Shown: positions 1 to 9,239, counted from the stretch's first letter. The stretch: 64,000 nt of DNA from WVXP01 sp964348095 (GCA_964348095.1 CAYGBK010000129.1:1-64000), one strand, 5' to 3'. Numbers and translations are program-made. Notes: generated by a model from the sequence alone, not told the origin.

Positions 1-69
1 AATTCCCACGGATTGGGAGCAAGCGACACAACCCTTATTATCAGAGAATATATAGAACAAAGTCAGTGA
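1..69 (+). CDS. 3' end of an upstream gene (partial)
   Basis: Frame 1 is open from the first base and stops at TGA 67-69, 15 bases before the histidine kinase start. The 22 residues visible end in a charged helix-like stretch (IIREYIEQSQ). The other frames close sooner or look less protein-like. This suggests the tail of a gene in the same operon as the kinase. Too little is present to name a family. Confidence 0.4.
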   Translation, partial: NSHGLGASDTTLIIREYIEQSQ

Positions 70-84
70 GGAAGACAACCTCGG

Positions 85-2256
85 ATGATCGGGCTTAGAG
101 AAATCAGTCTGATTTTCACAGGTACAACCGTTTTGGTGTTGGGCATCTACGTTTTTTCCGCAAGTCCGAGAAGAGAACCTAATGGAGTCTTCGGCCTCTT
201 ATGTATTTTTGCTTCCATATGGTGTTTTAGCATACTGTTAGTTCGTCTCTCCTCAAGCCCACACAAGGCAGTGTTCTGGGGAAGGCTTGCCTTTCTCGCT
301 GTTGGATTAGGGGTCACTTTCTTTCTATATTTCGCTTTTGTCTTTCCAGAACGATCCATACCGAAATGGATTCCCCACCCTCTTGGTTTCATTGCTCCGG
401 GCATAATCTTTGCGGTGCTTGCCTTTACGGATCTGATACTCGAGGACGTTCGTTTGGAGGAGTGGGGGTATGATTCGGTACATGGGCCGTTACACAGCCT
501 CTTCTTGGTTTATATCCTCTCATACATATCAATTGGAATCTCGTATCTGTTCGTAAAACTCATTCATACATCTTCGCCAATACAGAAGTTGCAATTAAAG
601 TATGTCCTGATTGGACTTACCGTGGCCCCGTTTATAGGTCTAGTAACAAACGGCATACTGCCGATAATAGGAAATGCTCGGTTCACGGACATCGGACCAA
701 CATCATTTATTGTGTTTGTCGGAGCTTCCTCATATGCAATAGTCAAACACCGTCTAATGGACATAGATTTCCTGATCAAGAAGGGTTTTATTCTTCTGTT
801 TTCATTCATCATTCTCTGTTTTCCAGCGTTCATTTTTTTGGGGCTTCTGGAGAACTTCTTCTACCAAAAGGTGAACTATGAATTCACTCTCTTTGTTATC
901 TTACTCATCGTACTATCCTCACTCGTTTTTCTGAGGATTAGGGCTGTCGCGGAAGAGAAAATAGAAAAATTCCTATTCAAACAGAGGTACAGCGATCAGC
1001 GTACTTTGATGAATTTTGGTCGAGCTCTTGTCACGATTCTCGATCTGCGTTCTCTTTGTAAAAGAGTTATCGAGACCGTTTCGCAATCCATGAATGTTAC
1101 AAATGGGTCTGTGTACATTCTTGACGAAGAGAAAGCAAGTTTTGAACTCTACGAGTATGGCGAGTCCGATAGAGGGGGAAAAATAATCAAAAGGCTTCCT
1201 CAAAAGGATTATTTATTTCAATGGCTGCTCAGGGAGAAAACGGTTTTAGTCAAAGAGGAATGGAGCCTCATGCCGCCCGCACCCGAACGCGACAAGGCGC
1301 TAACGCGGATGGATGAGATGCAGTCAGAGGTGTGCATACCCTTGATTAGCCGAAACAGAGTCATTGGGATAATCAACCTTGGATCAAAACGAAACAGAAG
1401 ACCCTATACCATACAGGATATTGAACTACTTACCACCCTTGCGAATCAGACGGCGATTGCTATTGAAAATGCGAAACTCTACGAAAACCTTAAGAAACAG
1501 AAGTCGATTATGCGCCGCGCTGATCGCCTTGCCTCCCTCGGAACGTTGACCGCAGGATTAGCTCACGAGATTCGGAATCCTTTGGTGGCGATCAAGACCC
1601 TCACCCAACTTCTACCGGAAAGACTCGACGATGATGAGTTCAGAAAAGACTTCTTGACAATTGCCTCCGGGGAAGTGGACAGAATATCGTCACTGGTCAA
1701 CGAATTGCTTGAATTCGCGCGGCCCACAAAGCCCCAGTTTCAGGTCGAAGACATAAAGGAGATAATGGATGGGATGGTTCTCCTCATATCCACCGAGGTA
1801 AAGAAGAAGCAACTCGAGATTTCGACCCATTACGAAAAGAACCTCCCGCCAATAGCCCTAGACCGGGAGCAAATCAAGCAGGTGTTTCTTAACTTACTTC
1901 TCAATGCGATTGAGGCCACCAGCGAAGGAGGCCAAGTGAGTGTCGAAATCCGCACTTTCTCAAAGAAAGGCGAGGAGAGTTTCTTGCAGGTCGAGATTCG
2001 TGATACAGGCAATGGAATCCCAGAAGAACATCTTGACACCATATTCAACCCATTCTTCACCACAAAGAAGAAGGGAAGCGGGCTCGGCTTATCCAATGCC
2101 CATCAAATCGTTTTGGAGCATGGGGGAATACTAAACGTCGAGAGTCACGTGGGTGAAGGATCGTCCTTCTTTGTCAACCTTCCTCTGTTGCTAGAAGAGA
2201 CTGAGGAGAAAGAGGGTTTGGAAAGGGAAAGCCAAACCTCTCAGCACTTACCCTAG
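85..2256 (+). CDS. Membrane-bound sensor histidine kinase (7TM-GAF-HisKA-HATPase)
   Basis: This is a 723-residue sensor kinase. About the first 300 residues hold seven or more hydrophobic segments, resembling the 7TM/HisK N-terminal sensing module. A GAF-like domain follows (about 330-470), then the dimerisation domain with the phospho-accepting His in HEIRNPL near residue 494. The ATP-binding domain has the N box (NLLLNAIEA, near 603), G1 box (DTGNGIP) and G2 box (GSGLGLS, near 665). It autophosphorylates and should pass phosphate to the NtrC-type regulator encoded 66 bases downstream; this cognate pairing is inferred from adjacency. The start ATG follows a GAGGAAG ribosome site. The signal sensed is unknown. 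Confidence 0.93.
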   Translation: MIGLREISLIFTGTTVLVLGIYVFSASPRREPNGVFGLLCIFASIWCFSILLVRLSSSPHKAVFWGRLAFLAVGLGVTFFLYFAFVFPERSIPKWIPHPLGFIAPGIIFAVLAFTDLILEDVRLEEWGYDSVHGPLHSLFLVYILSYISIGISYLFVKLIHTSSPIQKLQLKYVLIGLTVAPFIGLVTNGILPIIGNARFTDIGPTSFIVFVGASSYAIVKHRLMDIDFLIKKGFILLFSFIILCFPAFIFLGLLENFFYQKVNYEFTLFVILLIVLSSLVFLRIRAVAEEKIEKFLFKQRYSDQRTLMNFGRALVTILDLRSLCKRVIETVSQSMNVTNGSVYILDEEKASFELYEYGESDRGGKIIKRLPQKDYLFQWLLREKTVLVKEEWSLMPPAPERDKALTRMDEMQSEVCIPLISRNRVIGIINLGSKRNRRPYTIQDIELLTTLANQTAIAIENAKLYENLKKQKSIMRRADRLASLGTLTAGLAHEIRNPLVAIKTLTQLLPERLDDDEFRKDFLTIASGEVDRISSLVNELLEFARPTKPQFQVEDIKEIMDGMVLLISTEVKKKQLEISTHYEKNLPPIALDREQIKQVFLNLLLNAIEATSEGGQVSVEIRTFSKKGEESFLQVEIRDTGNGIPEEHLDTIFNPFFTTKKKGSGLGLSNAHQIVLEHGGILNVESHVGEGSSFFVNLPLLLEETEEKEGLERESQTSQHLP

Positions 2257-2322
2257 CTCGTCTCCTGGTTTTGACCTGAGAGCCCTCACAGTCAAAGCTA
2301 TGGTTAGTCCTGGAGGAAAACG

Positions 2323-3717
2323 GTGAAAAAGACTCTGCTCGTCGTTGATGACGAAAAGGGAATCCGAGAATCCCTAAGATGGACTTTTAAAGATAGCTAT
2401 GCGGTAGCCTTGGCAAAGGACGGCCGAGAAGCCTTAAAGGCTTTCGAGGATAAGCAGCCTGATTTGATCCTTCTTGATATTGTCCTACCCGATATAAACG
2501 GGCTGGAGATCCTGAGGCAGGTCAGGGAAAAGGCCAAGCGTCTCCCGGTTATCATGATCACCGCGACAAGAACAGTCAAGAACGCCGTAGAGGCCATGAA
2601 GCTTGGGGCTGATGACTATATTGTAAAGCCTTTCGATCCCGAGGAACTTAGAATCATCGTTCGCAAAGCCTTGAACAACCAAGATCTAGCCAGAGAAGTT
2701 GAGCTACTCCGGTCAGAGGTAAATCGGACATATGGCTTTGATAACATCATTGGAAAAAGCAAAGACATGCGGGAAATCTTCAAGGTCGTCAGACAGGTGG
2801 CAGACTCCAAGACGACCATCCTGGTTACTGGTGAGAGTGGAACTGGAAAGGAACTTATCTCACGGGCTATCCACTATCACAGTTCACGGAAAAACAATCC
2901 CTTTGTAACGATTAACTGCGCCGCTATTCCGGAAACTCTCATCGAGAGTGAACTCTTCGGGCATGAGAGAGGAGCCTTCACCAGCGCGTACGAGAGAAAG
3001 ATCGGACGCTTTGAAATGGCCCATACGGGATCACTTTTCCTGGACGAAATCGGCGAGTTGAGTCTCTCGACGCAATCAAAGATTCTCCGTTTCTTGGAAG
3101 AGAGGGAATTAACCCGTGTTGGCGGTTCCAAAAACATCAAAGTCGATGTTCGCTTGATCGCTGCCACGAACAAACGTCTGGAGGAGTCCATCGTGAGCGG
3201 AACTTTTCGGGAAGACCTCTACTACCGAATTAATGTGGTTCCCATCGATGTTCCTCCCTTGAGAAACAGAAAGGAAGACATCCCCCTGCTGGCGCACAAC
3301 TTTATGAGGAAACTTTACGAAGAAAACCAAAGAGGGCCTCACAAGATTTCAAAAGAGGCTATTGATCTCCTTGTCAATTACGACTGGCCTGGAAATGTGA
3401 GAGAGCTGGAAAACCTTGTCGAAAGGGTGATGGCACTCTCTACAGCTGAAACCCTCACCCCAGAGGACCTCCCGAATAATGTCCGAGAGAATGTTCGGAT
3501 TAACCAATTGAAAGGCGCGGTTTTGTGGGGCGAGATATCCTTGACCAGGGCTGTGGAAGAGTTTGAAAGGGACATTATTACCGATGGAATGAGACGAGCC
3601 AACTATGTGCAATCTCAAGCCGCCGTGAAGTTGGGCATCAGTCGTCGGATCCTGAAGTACAAGCTGGATAAGCTAAAGATTGATCTCGGCCAAGATTCAG
3701 ACCAGTTCGACGTTTGA
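2323..3717 (+). CDS. NtrC-family sigma-54 response regulator with a GAFTSA variant loop
   Basis: The 464 residues carry a receiver (phospho-Asp in LILLDIVLP near residue 52, conserved Lys in VKPFDP), an AAA+ sigma-54 activation domain (Walker A GESGTGKE near 169, Walker B LFLDEIGE) and a C-terminal Fis-type helix-turn-helix (QAAVKLGISRRILKYKL). The start is GTG 2323 behind GGAGGAAAA. It should be phosphorylated by the kinase just upstream. One oddity: the loop that touches sigma-54, normally GAFTGA, reads GAFTSA at residues 217-222. The rest of the AAA+ core looks intact. Plausible targets are the sigma-54-type promoters in this window. Confidence 0.93.
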   Translation: MKKTLLVVDDEKGIRESLRWTFKDSYAVALAKDGREALKAFEDKQPDLILLDIVLPDINGLEILRQVREKAKRLPVIMITATRTVKNAVEAMKLGADDYIVKPFDPEELRIIVRKALNNQDLAREVELLRSEVNRTYGFDNIIGKSKDMREIFKVVRQVADSKTTILVTGESGTGKELISRAIHYHSSRKNNPFVTINCAAIPETLIESELFGHERGAFTSAYERKIGRFEMAHTGSLFLDEIGELSLSTQSKILRFLEERELTRVGGSKNIKVDVRLIAATNKRLEESIVSGTFREDLYYRINVVPIDVPPLRNRKEDIPLLAHNFMRKLYEENQRGPHKISKEAIDLLVNYDWPGNVRELENLVERVMALSTAETLTPEDLPNNVRENVRINQLKGAVLWGEISLTRAVEEFERDIITDGMRRANYVQSQAAVKLGISRRILKYKLDKLKIDLGQDSDQFDV

Positions 3718-3722
3718 TATTC

Positions 3723-3745
3723 AAACCCATGCTCCATATGGGTTT
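3723..3745 (+). terminator. Stem-loop after the two-component operon
   Basis: An 8-bp perfect stem (AAACCCAT, 3723-3730, with ATGGGTTT, 3738-3745) and a 7-base loop lie just after the regulator's TGA. Only three T residues follow, so termination may be inefficient. Confidence 0.45.
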
Positions 3746-3896
3746 AGACGTAAACCGTGATCTCCGTTCGCTGCCCGTGGTTCATTTTGCACTGCCATTA
3801 CTATTTCATTCAGGCAGAGAACCCAAGGCCTGGGCTTTGACAGGGACCTGTTCATTCATATCTCTAATGTCTCCCAGAGGGTAAAGGAGAACAAGA

Positions 3897-5249
3897 ATGA
3901 GGGTTCTTTTCGTTCAGCCCCCTCATGATCCAAACTCCTTCGCGCACAAATCAGGTCTTGCCGAACCTCTCGTATACGAGATTCTTGCCTCTACCATTCC
4001 GCATCATGATACGAGGATCTTTGATATGCGCATAGGAGAAGCCTCGCTAGAGGAAGAAATCGAGACATACAGCCCAAACGTAATTGGAGTCGGCTGTGTT
4101 ACTGCAGGTTATCGCGAATGCGTGCGAGTATTGAAAAGAATCAAAACAATCAATTCATCCATTATTACAATCGTGGGCGGCCATCACCCAACAGTGATGC
4201 CTCAGGATTTTAGCAATGACTTTACCGACTTCATTGTCCTAGGAGAGGGAGAACAGACCTTTCGAGAACTCGTCGATGTTTTGGAATTGAGAGGGTCGGT
4301 ATCCCACGTAAAGGGCCTGGTGATTCCCAATGATAGGAATCTTCATTTCACCGGCGAAAGGCCTCTTATCGACATCAATGACATCCCGATCCCTAGAAGG
4401 GATTTAACAGAAAAACATAGAAAAAACTATTTTCGAGGAAATTGGAGGCCAATCGTATCTATAGTTGGTTCTAGAGGTTGTTCATATCGTTGCAAGTTTT
4501 GCTGCCAGTGGGTGCTATACAGAGGAACCTATCGAGTCAGGAGCCCTAAGAATGTAGTGAGTGAACTCTCTCAAATTGATGAAAAGTACATTGATTTTAT
4601 CGATGACAACTCCTGGGAGAACACACGGTGGATGGAAGAATTATACGTTAGGATCAAGGAAGCAGGCATCCGCAAGAATTACAAACTGTATACAAGATCA
4701 GATTTGGTCATTAGAAGACCCGATCTCGTTGAGAGGTGGAGAACTATTGGCCTAAGAGCGGTCCTAATAGGCTTCGAATCTTTCAGAGATGAAGATCTTC
4801 TGACACTGAACAAGAAAAATACGGTAGCCAAGAATATTGAGGCATCGAGAATTTTGAAAGAGAATGACATTGACATCATCGGGTATTTCTTAATTGATCC
4901 ATCGTACACCGAAGAAGACTTTCGCAGTTTGATCGACCATGTGAGGAGATTGGATATCGAACAGCCAATTTTCTCGGTTTTGACTCCATTCCCAGGGACC
5001 CAGCTTTTCGACGAAGTCAAGGAAAGAATTATTACCAGGAATTATCAATATTTTGACGGGATGCATGCTGTCGTACCTTCCGCTCTTCCAGCAGAGGAAT
5101 TCTACCGATCCTACAAGGAACTATACCGCGAATGTTATCCAAAGGGGAAATTGATCAAGAAGTTCTTGCAGGGGAAAATAAGGTTCACTCTTCCTCAGGC
5201 CCTAGCCCAGAAGAGATATCTCAAGAACTTGGGACCTGCTGAACCCTAA
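3897..5249 (+). CDS. Cobalamin-binding-domain radical SAM protein
   Basis: This 450-residue protein has a B12-binding-type N-terminal Rossmann domain (about 1-140, including VGGHHPTVMP and LGEGEQTFRELV). The radical SAM domain has the cluster cysteines spaced C-x3-C-x2-C (CSYRCKFC, near 194-201). The architecture matches the class of B12 radical SAM enzymes that methylate or rearrange unreactive carbons, such as those in hopanoid, tetrapyrrole or antibiotic pathways. The substrate cannot be told from the sequence. A strong AAGGAGAAC ribosome site supports ATG 3897. It stands alone between a stem-loop terminator and a long intergenic region. Confidence 0.9.
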   Translation: MRVLFVQPPHDPNSFAHKSGLAEPLVYEILASTIPHHDTRIFDMRIGEASLEEEIETYSPNVIGVGCVTAGYRECVRVLKRIKTINSSIITIVGGHHPTVMPQDFSNDFTDFIVLGEGEQTFRELVDVLELRGSVSHVKGLVIPNDRNLHFTGERPLIDINDIPIPRRDLTEKHRKNYFRGNWRPIVSIVGSRGCSYRCKFCCQWVLYRGTYRVRSPKNVVSELSQIDEKYIDFIDDNSWENTRWMEELYVRIKEAGIRKNYKLYTRSDLVIRRPDLVERWRTIGLRAVLIGFESFRDEDLLTLNKKNTVAKNIEASRILKENDIDIIGYFLIDPSYTEEDFRSLIDHVRRLDIEQPIFSVLTPFPGTQLFDEVKERIITRNYQYFDGMHAVVPSALPAEEFYRSYKELYRECYPKGKLIKKFLQGKIRFTLPQALAQKRYLKNLGPAEP

Positions 5250-5758
5250 CAGGTTGTGATTATTCTATGGCTATAGAGCTGGTATTCCGTCTCGTTAGCT
5301 TTGAACGAGTGAATTGAGTCTGCGATCTCTGTGCCGTTTACGCGTGTCGTCATTTTTCCCGATCGACCGCTAATCTGCATTTCATGAAACCTGGCGTGGG
5401 CTTGCCCTAGTCCCGATTATCCACAGGGGCAAGGAGTGCATCCACCTGGGAATCGAATTTGGCTGCACCTTGACAAGATTACTCATCTGACAAATTATCC
5501 CTCCCCCATCCTCTCAGGTCTTTTTGTCATATCTGCACGTTCGCAATACTGTTCAATTTTGTACCAAATGGTTGACAACCTCGTTCTTGTTCAGATCATG
5601 GGGTTTGCCATCTTTTCCCGAAACGGGGCGTTCAAAATTGTACGAGCATATCTCTTTCTTGCTGACCTCTCGTGATGTTCGCCTCGGAAACTATGTGAAA
5701 AAGCTGATGAATTCAATAGGTTAGATGCAATGTTGACAAGACACCGTCTACATTATCT
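5250..5758 (+). other. Long untranslated region before the HD-GYP gene
   Basis: No convincing gene is seen; the ORFs here do not look protein-like. Two near-identical 16-mers, GTTCAATTTTGTACCA (5551-5566) and GTTCAAAATTGTACGA (5630-5645), lie about 200 and 120 bases upstream of the sigma-54-type promoter, a range where enhancer-binding proteins bind. A TTGACA with 17-base spacing to AATTAT (about 5472-5500) could be a weak sigma-70 promoter. Confidence 0.35.
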
Positions 5759-5775
5759 TTGGCAAAGGGATTGCT
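5759..5775 (+). promoter_or_regulatory. Sigma-54 (-24/-12) promoter for the HD-GYP gene
   Basis: The sequence TTGGCAAAGGGATTGCT has GG (5761-5762) and GC (5773-5774) exactly 10 bases apart, with TGGCA at -24 and TTGCT at -12. Consensus is TGGCACG-N4-TTGCW. The predicted start of transcription near 5786 leaves about a 25-base leader before ATG 5811. Confidence 0.72.
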
Positions 5776-5810
5776 AGGAACACAGGTGATTCTCCCGCGG
5801 GGACTATGCC

Positions 5811-7652
5811 ATGTCAGACCGTCAAAAGATATTGGTTGTCGATGACGAACTGGGACCGAGGGAATCCCTCAGGATGATTCTGAAACCATCATACGATGTG
5901 GTGACGATCGACAGTGGGGCAGCTGCTTTAGAATACCTTGAAGACCACCCAGTCGATCTGATTACCCTCGACCTGAAGATGCCAGGTATGTCGGGGCTGG
6001 ATACACTGGAGCAAATTCGACAATCAAATCCCGAGGTGATGGTGATCATCGTGACCGGCTACGGAACCTTCAAATCGGTCGTCGAGGCCATTCGGTTAGA
6101 CGTTTTCGATTACATCTCAAAACCCTTTAATGTCCCCGAGATAATGTCTGTGGTGCAACGATGTTTGGATATGCGAAATACCAAAAGTGCAATTGGAGGA
6201 CTATTCCAGGAACTGGCCGGCCTTCTCAAAATGGAGTACTCAGACCTTCCTCGGAAAAAGATCGTTGAGAAAATCGAAAAGCATCTTGGCAACTTTGAAG
6301 ACTTAGAAGGAGACAGGAACGGCTTGGATCTGATTCATTTAACCAAAGCCCTCTCGAGATGGATTGAGAAAGGGGATCCATATACGATTGGCCATTCTGA
6401 GCGGGTCAGCCACTATGCTTACACTCTGGCCGAAAAGCTTGACTTGTCCGATTCGTTTAGAAAGGAGCTACAGTTAGCCGCTAACCTTCACGATATAGGA
6501 AAAGTCTCTATCAGCAGCCGATTCATGAACACCGAGGGGAAACTTTCGAGCACCGACTGGGCCATTCTGAAGAGACATCCAATCAAATCCATCGAACTGA
6601 TTCGGCCGCTCAACCTTTCGAAAGATGTCGTCTCGGCTATCCGTCATCACCACGAGCGCTTCGATGGGACGGGCTATCCTGATGGGCTGGCTGGAACAGA
6701 CATCCCTATGGGAGCCCAGATCATTTCCATTGGAAACATCTACGATGTCCTGACATCCAAAAGGCCATATCGTACGGCCATGAGTCCAGCTGAAGCGGAA
6801 GCCGAGATTCAGAAGAACAGTGACACCTATTTTGATCCCGATCTCACGCGACGGTTCTTAGAAGTCTTGAGGACACAGCGGAGCGCCGACAAACAGTTTT
6901 CCCCGAAAAAGAGGAAAGAAAGGGAAGGTTCATGCCAAAAAAAACAGCTAGTTTGGTGTGTCCAGTGCAACGCTCTGGCTCTCTTCTCTTCGCTCGATCA
7001 GGCTCCCGAATACGAGAAACAAAAGGGGGAGTGGCAGGTTTTAGAGAAGGATGATCAAGCGGCGTTCATCTCTTCGCACCAAGGACATCACCTGGAAGAA
7101 CTCCATGCCATAGAAGACTCTTTTATGAGCGATGGAAACTACGCTGAACCCATCAAAACAAGCTATTTTGAGGCGACAAACGGCAAGCAACGCTTCGTTG
7201 TAAAGAGGGTGAGAGAAAGAATTCATGACCCTCAAAGATACGAGCTTATTCCGGGAAAACTCGGCCTAACCCTTAGGAAGCCAGAGATCGACACCCTAGC
7301 GATTCAGAGGCAACTCGAAAGAGAATCCTCAACCCGTCACTTGTCTCGGGAAAAAATCCATGGCTTTGTGATCCAGTTAGCAGAAGCCGTATCCCATCTC
7401 AACCCGGAGGACCTCAAACGGGCTCCCTTTGAAGGCCCCAACCCATCTAGACGGTATTTCATTGTCGAGGAAGGGATTATGGAAGAGGTTTTGGAAAAGT
7501 CCTCTCAGTTCCTCACCAAGAATGAAGCCAAACTCCTGGGAGAGTACGTCCGGAAAAATCTCGGAGAACCGCTCCTTATGGCCATGGTTAGAATCGAGTT
7601 TCGGATAGAAAAAAACGGGCAGGATCGGAAATTAGAAAAGAGAGCCGCTTGA
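5811..7652 (+). CDS. Receiver-HD-GYP protein fused to an unknown C-terminal domain
   Basis: As written, this is one 613-residue frame. Residues 1-120 form a receiver (DDELGPRESL, phospho-Asp in LITLDLKMPG). Residues about 190-365 form an HD-GYP cyclic-di-GMP phosphodiesterase domain (HDIGK near 227, HHERFDGTGYPDG near 284). Residues about 375-613 form an unrecognised domain starting with a C-x2-C pair (WCVQC). The join falls at an A8 run (6937-6944). With one A fewer, the first protein would stop at TAG soon after the run, and a second protein would start at ATG 6932 behind AGGGAAGG. It may therefore be two coupled genes. A sigma-54 promoter lies upstream. Confidence 0.88.
   Translation: MSDRQKILVVDDELGPRESLRMILKPSYDVVTIDSGAAALEYLEDHPVDLITLDLKMPGMSGLDTLEQIRQSNPEVMVIIVTGYGTFKSVVEAIRLDVFDYISKPFNVPEIMSVVQRCLDMRNTKSAIGGLFQELAGLLKMEYSDLPRKKIVEKIEKHLGNFEDLEGDRNGLDLIHLTKALSRWIEKGDPYTIGHSERVSHYAYTLAEKLDLSDSFRKELQLAANLHDIGKVSISSRFMNTEGKLSSTDWAILKRHPIKSIELIRPLNLSKDVVSAIRHHHERFDGTGYPDGLAGTDIPMGAQIISIGNIYDVLTSKRPYRTAMSPAEAEAEIQKNSDTYFDPDLTRRFLEVLRTQRSADKQFSPKKRKEREGSCQKKQLVWCVQCNALALFSSLDQAPEYEKQKGEWQVLEKDDQAAFISSHQGHHLEELHAIEDSFMSDGNYAEPIKTSYFEATNGKQRFVVKRVRERIHDPQRYELIPGKLGLTLRKPEIDTLAIQRQLERESSTRHLSREKIHGFVIQLAEAVSHLNPEDLKRAPFEGPNPSRRYFIVEEGIMEEVLEKSSQFLTKNEAKLLGEYVRKNLGEPLLMAMVRIEFRIEKNGQDRKLEKRAA
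6921..6953 (+). other. A8 tract with upstream Shine-Dalgarno-like element at a gene junction
   Basis: AGGGAAGG (6921-6928) is followed by ATG (6932-6934) and eight A residues (6937-6944). In the ATG frame the present run leads into a short dead-end frame. Removing one A joins ATG to the downstream 240-residue domain and gives the HD-GYP frame a TAG stop at once. The layout also resembles slippery sites with a stimulatory Shine-Dalgarno element. Confidence 0.6.
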
Positions 7653-7757
7653 TCGATCATCTTTCTTTCCCTCGATTTCCACGACTCCCTGACCGATGGA
7701 CTCATTCTCGAATTCATCCGCCAATCCCAAAAACAATGACTCCAGGCTGTGACCCAA

Positions 7758-8155
7758 GGGCTCTCCTGTCGGGGCGTTTCCCTAGTTTTGTGGACACTCA
7801 CATCCCTGAGGGACGTTTGCAGAAAGGGAGAATCTAAGCCAAAAATCGCCGTTTTTGGTCCGTAGCCCGTGGTTCGTGGCAAAAAACTAGGATTTATGCG
7901 TCCATGGGATTCAGGTACCGGGGCCAGGGTATTTAATTTCGAATCAAGTGACCTGAATTGACAATTCAACTGACCACTGACAACCGACAACTGACAGCAC
8001 CAAGAAAAGATTTCTGGCCAGCGAAGAGCGCCCCTTTTTCGCTTTCATCAGACAAAAAGCGAGAAAAGCAATTCGTGCGACAGTCCGTCCCCACCTGCAC
8101 GTTCAGGGGCGGGAAGAGGGTCAAAGGGAAAGCACGGGAGCGAAGGGAGATGAGG
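7758..8155 (+). repeat. Dispersed intergenic repeat, copy A
   Basis: The 660 bases between the HD-GYP gene and ccsA hold no credible gene. They contain a modular repeat shared with 36130-36545 and, in inverse orientation, with 48035-48600. Block 1 (7790-7822) contains GAGGGACGTTTGC. Block 2 (7861-8010) runs from CCCGTGGTTCGTGG to an array of heptamers such as ACTGACA. Block 3 (8023-8075) contains CTTTTTCGCTTTCATCAGAC and can form a stem-loop. Block 4 (8101-8125) contains CAGGGGCGGGAAGAGGGTCA. Identity with copy B is roughly 75-80 percent by eye in block 2. Confidence 0.75.
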
Positions 8156-8312
8156 GTTTCACCACCGAATTCAAGATTGCGTTGAAACATGAGATTGTTG
8201 GAACTTCTCTTAGAAAATCGGGGTACTCCCCTCTCGTGTCCCATTGACAGGCCCTACCCTATCTGGTAGGTTTTACTGGCGCTTCTATCTCCCAAATGCG
8301 AAGGAAAACCCC

Positions 8313-9158
8313 ATGACACCGACGATAAGCTCGTTGATCTTCAGTGTCTCCATGTATCTTTACGTCGCCGTGACCGTGGTCTATCTCATTCATGCCGTCA
8401 CCCAGAACCACAGAATTGGATTGGTTGCAACGTCCTTACTCCTCATCGTATTCGGTGGTCACACGGTGGGCTTGGTCTACCGATGGCTTGAGACACACCA
8501 CACAGGATACGGCTATATTCCACTGTCGAATATGTATGAGTCGCTTATTTTCTTCTCATGGACAATCGTCTTTATCTACCTGATCCTCGAGTTTCTGTAT
8601 AAGCAGAAAACTATTGGTGGCTTTGTAACCCCCTTTGCCTTTCTGTTCATGGCACTTACATCCATCATTCCAGGGGTGAGTGAGAGGATAAATCCTCTGG
8701 TTCCAGCCCTCAAGAGCCCGTGGCTGGCAATTCACGTCATAACCTGTTTCATTGGCTATGCCGCTTTTGCGGTCGCTTTCTGGTTCAGCATTCTCTACCT
8801 CGTCAGGGAAAAGCGGCAAACGAAGCCCACCTCCCGATTACGATTCTTACCCTCAACAAGGCTCCTCGACGAAATCAACTATCGGTCGATCCTCATAGGA
8901 TTTCCGATGCTTACCCTGGGCATTGTAACGGGAGCTGCCTGGGCCAACTATGCGTGGGGTTCTTATTGGAGTTGGGATCCAAAAGAGACGTGGTCCCTGA
9001 TCACATGGTTCATCTACGCTGCTTTTCTTCACGCACGGCTAACTCGAGGGTGGTCTGGAAGAAAAACCGCCCTCCTCTCGATAATTGGTTTTGCGGCAGT
9101 TATCTTCACTTATTTCGGCGTCAACTACTTCATCTCAGGCCTCCACAGCTACGCCTAG
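8313..9158 (+). CDS. ccsA: Cytochrome c biogenesis protein CcsA/ResC family
   Basis: The protein has about 281 residues with eight or so membrane helices. The heme-handling tryptophan-rich motif (WGSYWSWDPKETW, near residue 215) and conserved histidines place it in the CcsA/CcmC/CcmF superfamily. In System II it presents heme for attachment to apocytochrome c outside the membrane. I chose ATG 8313 because AAGGAAAA lies just upstream and hydrophobic sequence starts at once; a longer frame from 8244 adds unlikely residues. No ResB/CcsB partner is adjacent. Likely clients are the c-type cytochromes at 60-63 kb. Confidence 0.9.
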   Translation: MTPTISSLIFSVSMYLYVAVTVVYLIHAVTQNHRIGLVATSLLLIVFGGHTVGLVYRWLETHHTGYGYIPLSNMYESLIFFSWTIVFIYLILEFLYKQKTIGGFVTPFAFLFMALTSIIPGVSERINPLVPALKSPWLAIHVITCFIGYAAFAVAFWFSILYLVREKRQTKPTSRLRFLPSTRLLDEINYRSILIGFPMLTLGIVTGAAWANYAWGSYWSWDPKETWSLITWFIYAAFLHARLTRGWSGRKTALLSIIGFAAVIFTYFGVNYFISGLHSYA

Positions 9159-9239
9159 ACCTTCAGGTCACATCGCGAATCTGCTATCAAACACCGCTTT
9201 TCGGTAGAAATTAGGGGGATTTCTGCCAAAGAGGCCGTT

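Noticed and set aside
5392..5406. TGGCGTGGGCTTGCC as a second sigma-54 promoter
   Set aside because: Only 9 bases separate GG and GC; sigma-54 needs 10.
5436..5675. 79-codon plus frame before the HD-GYP gene
   Set aside because: No ribosome site, no domain pattern, and it sits in an AT-rich regulatory region.
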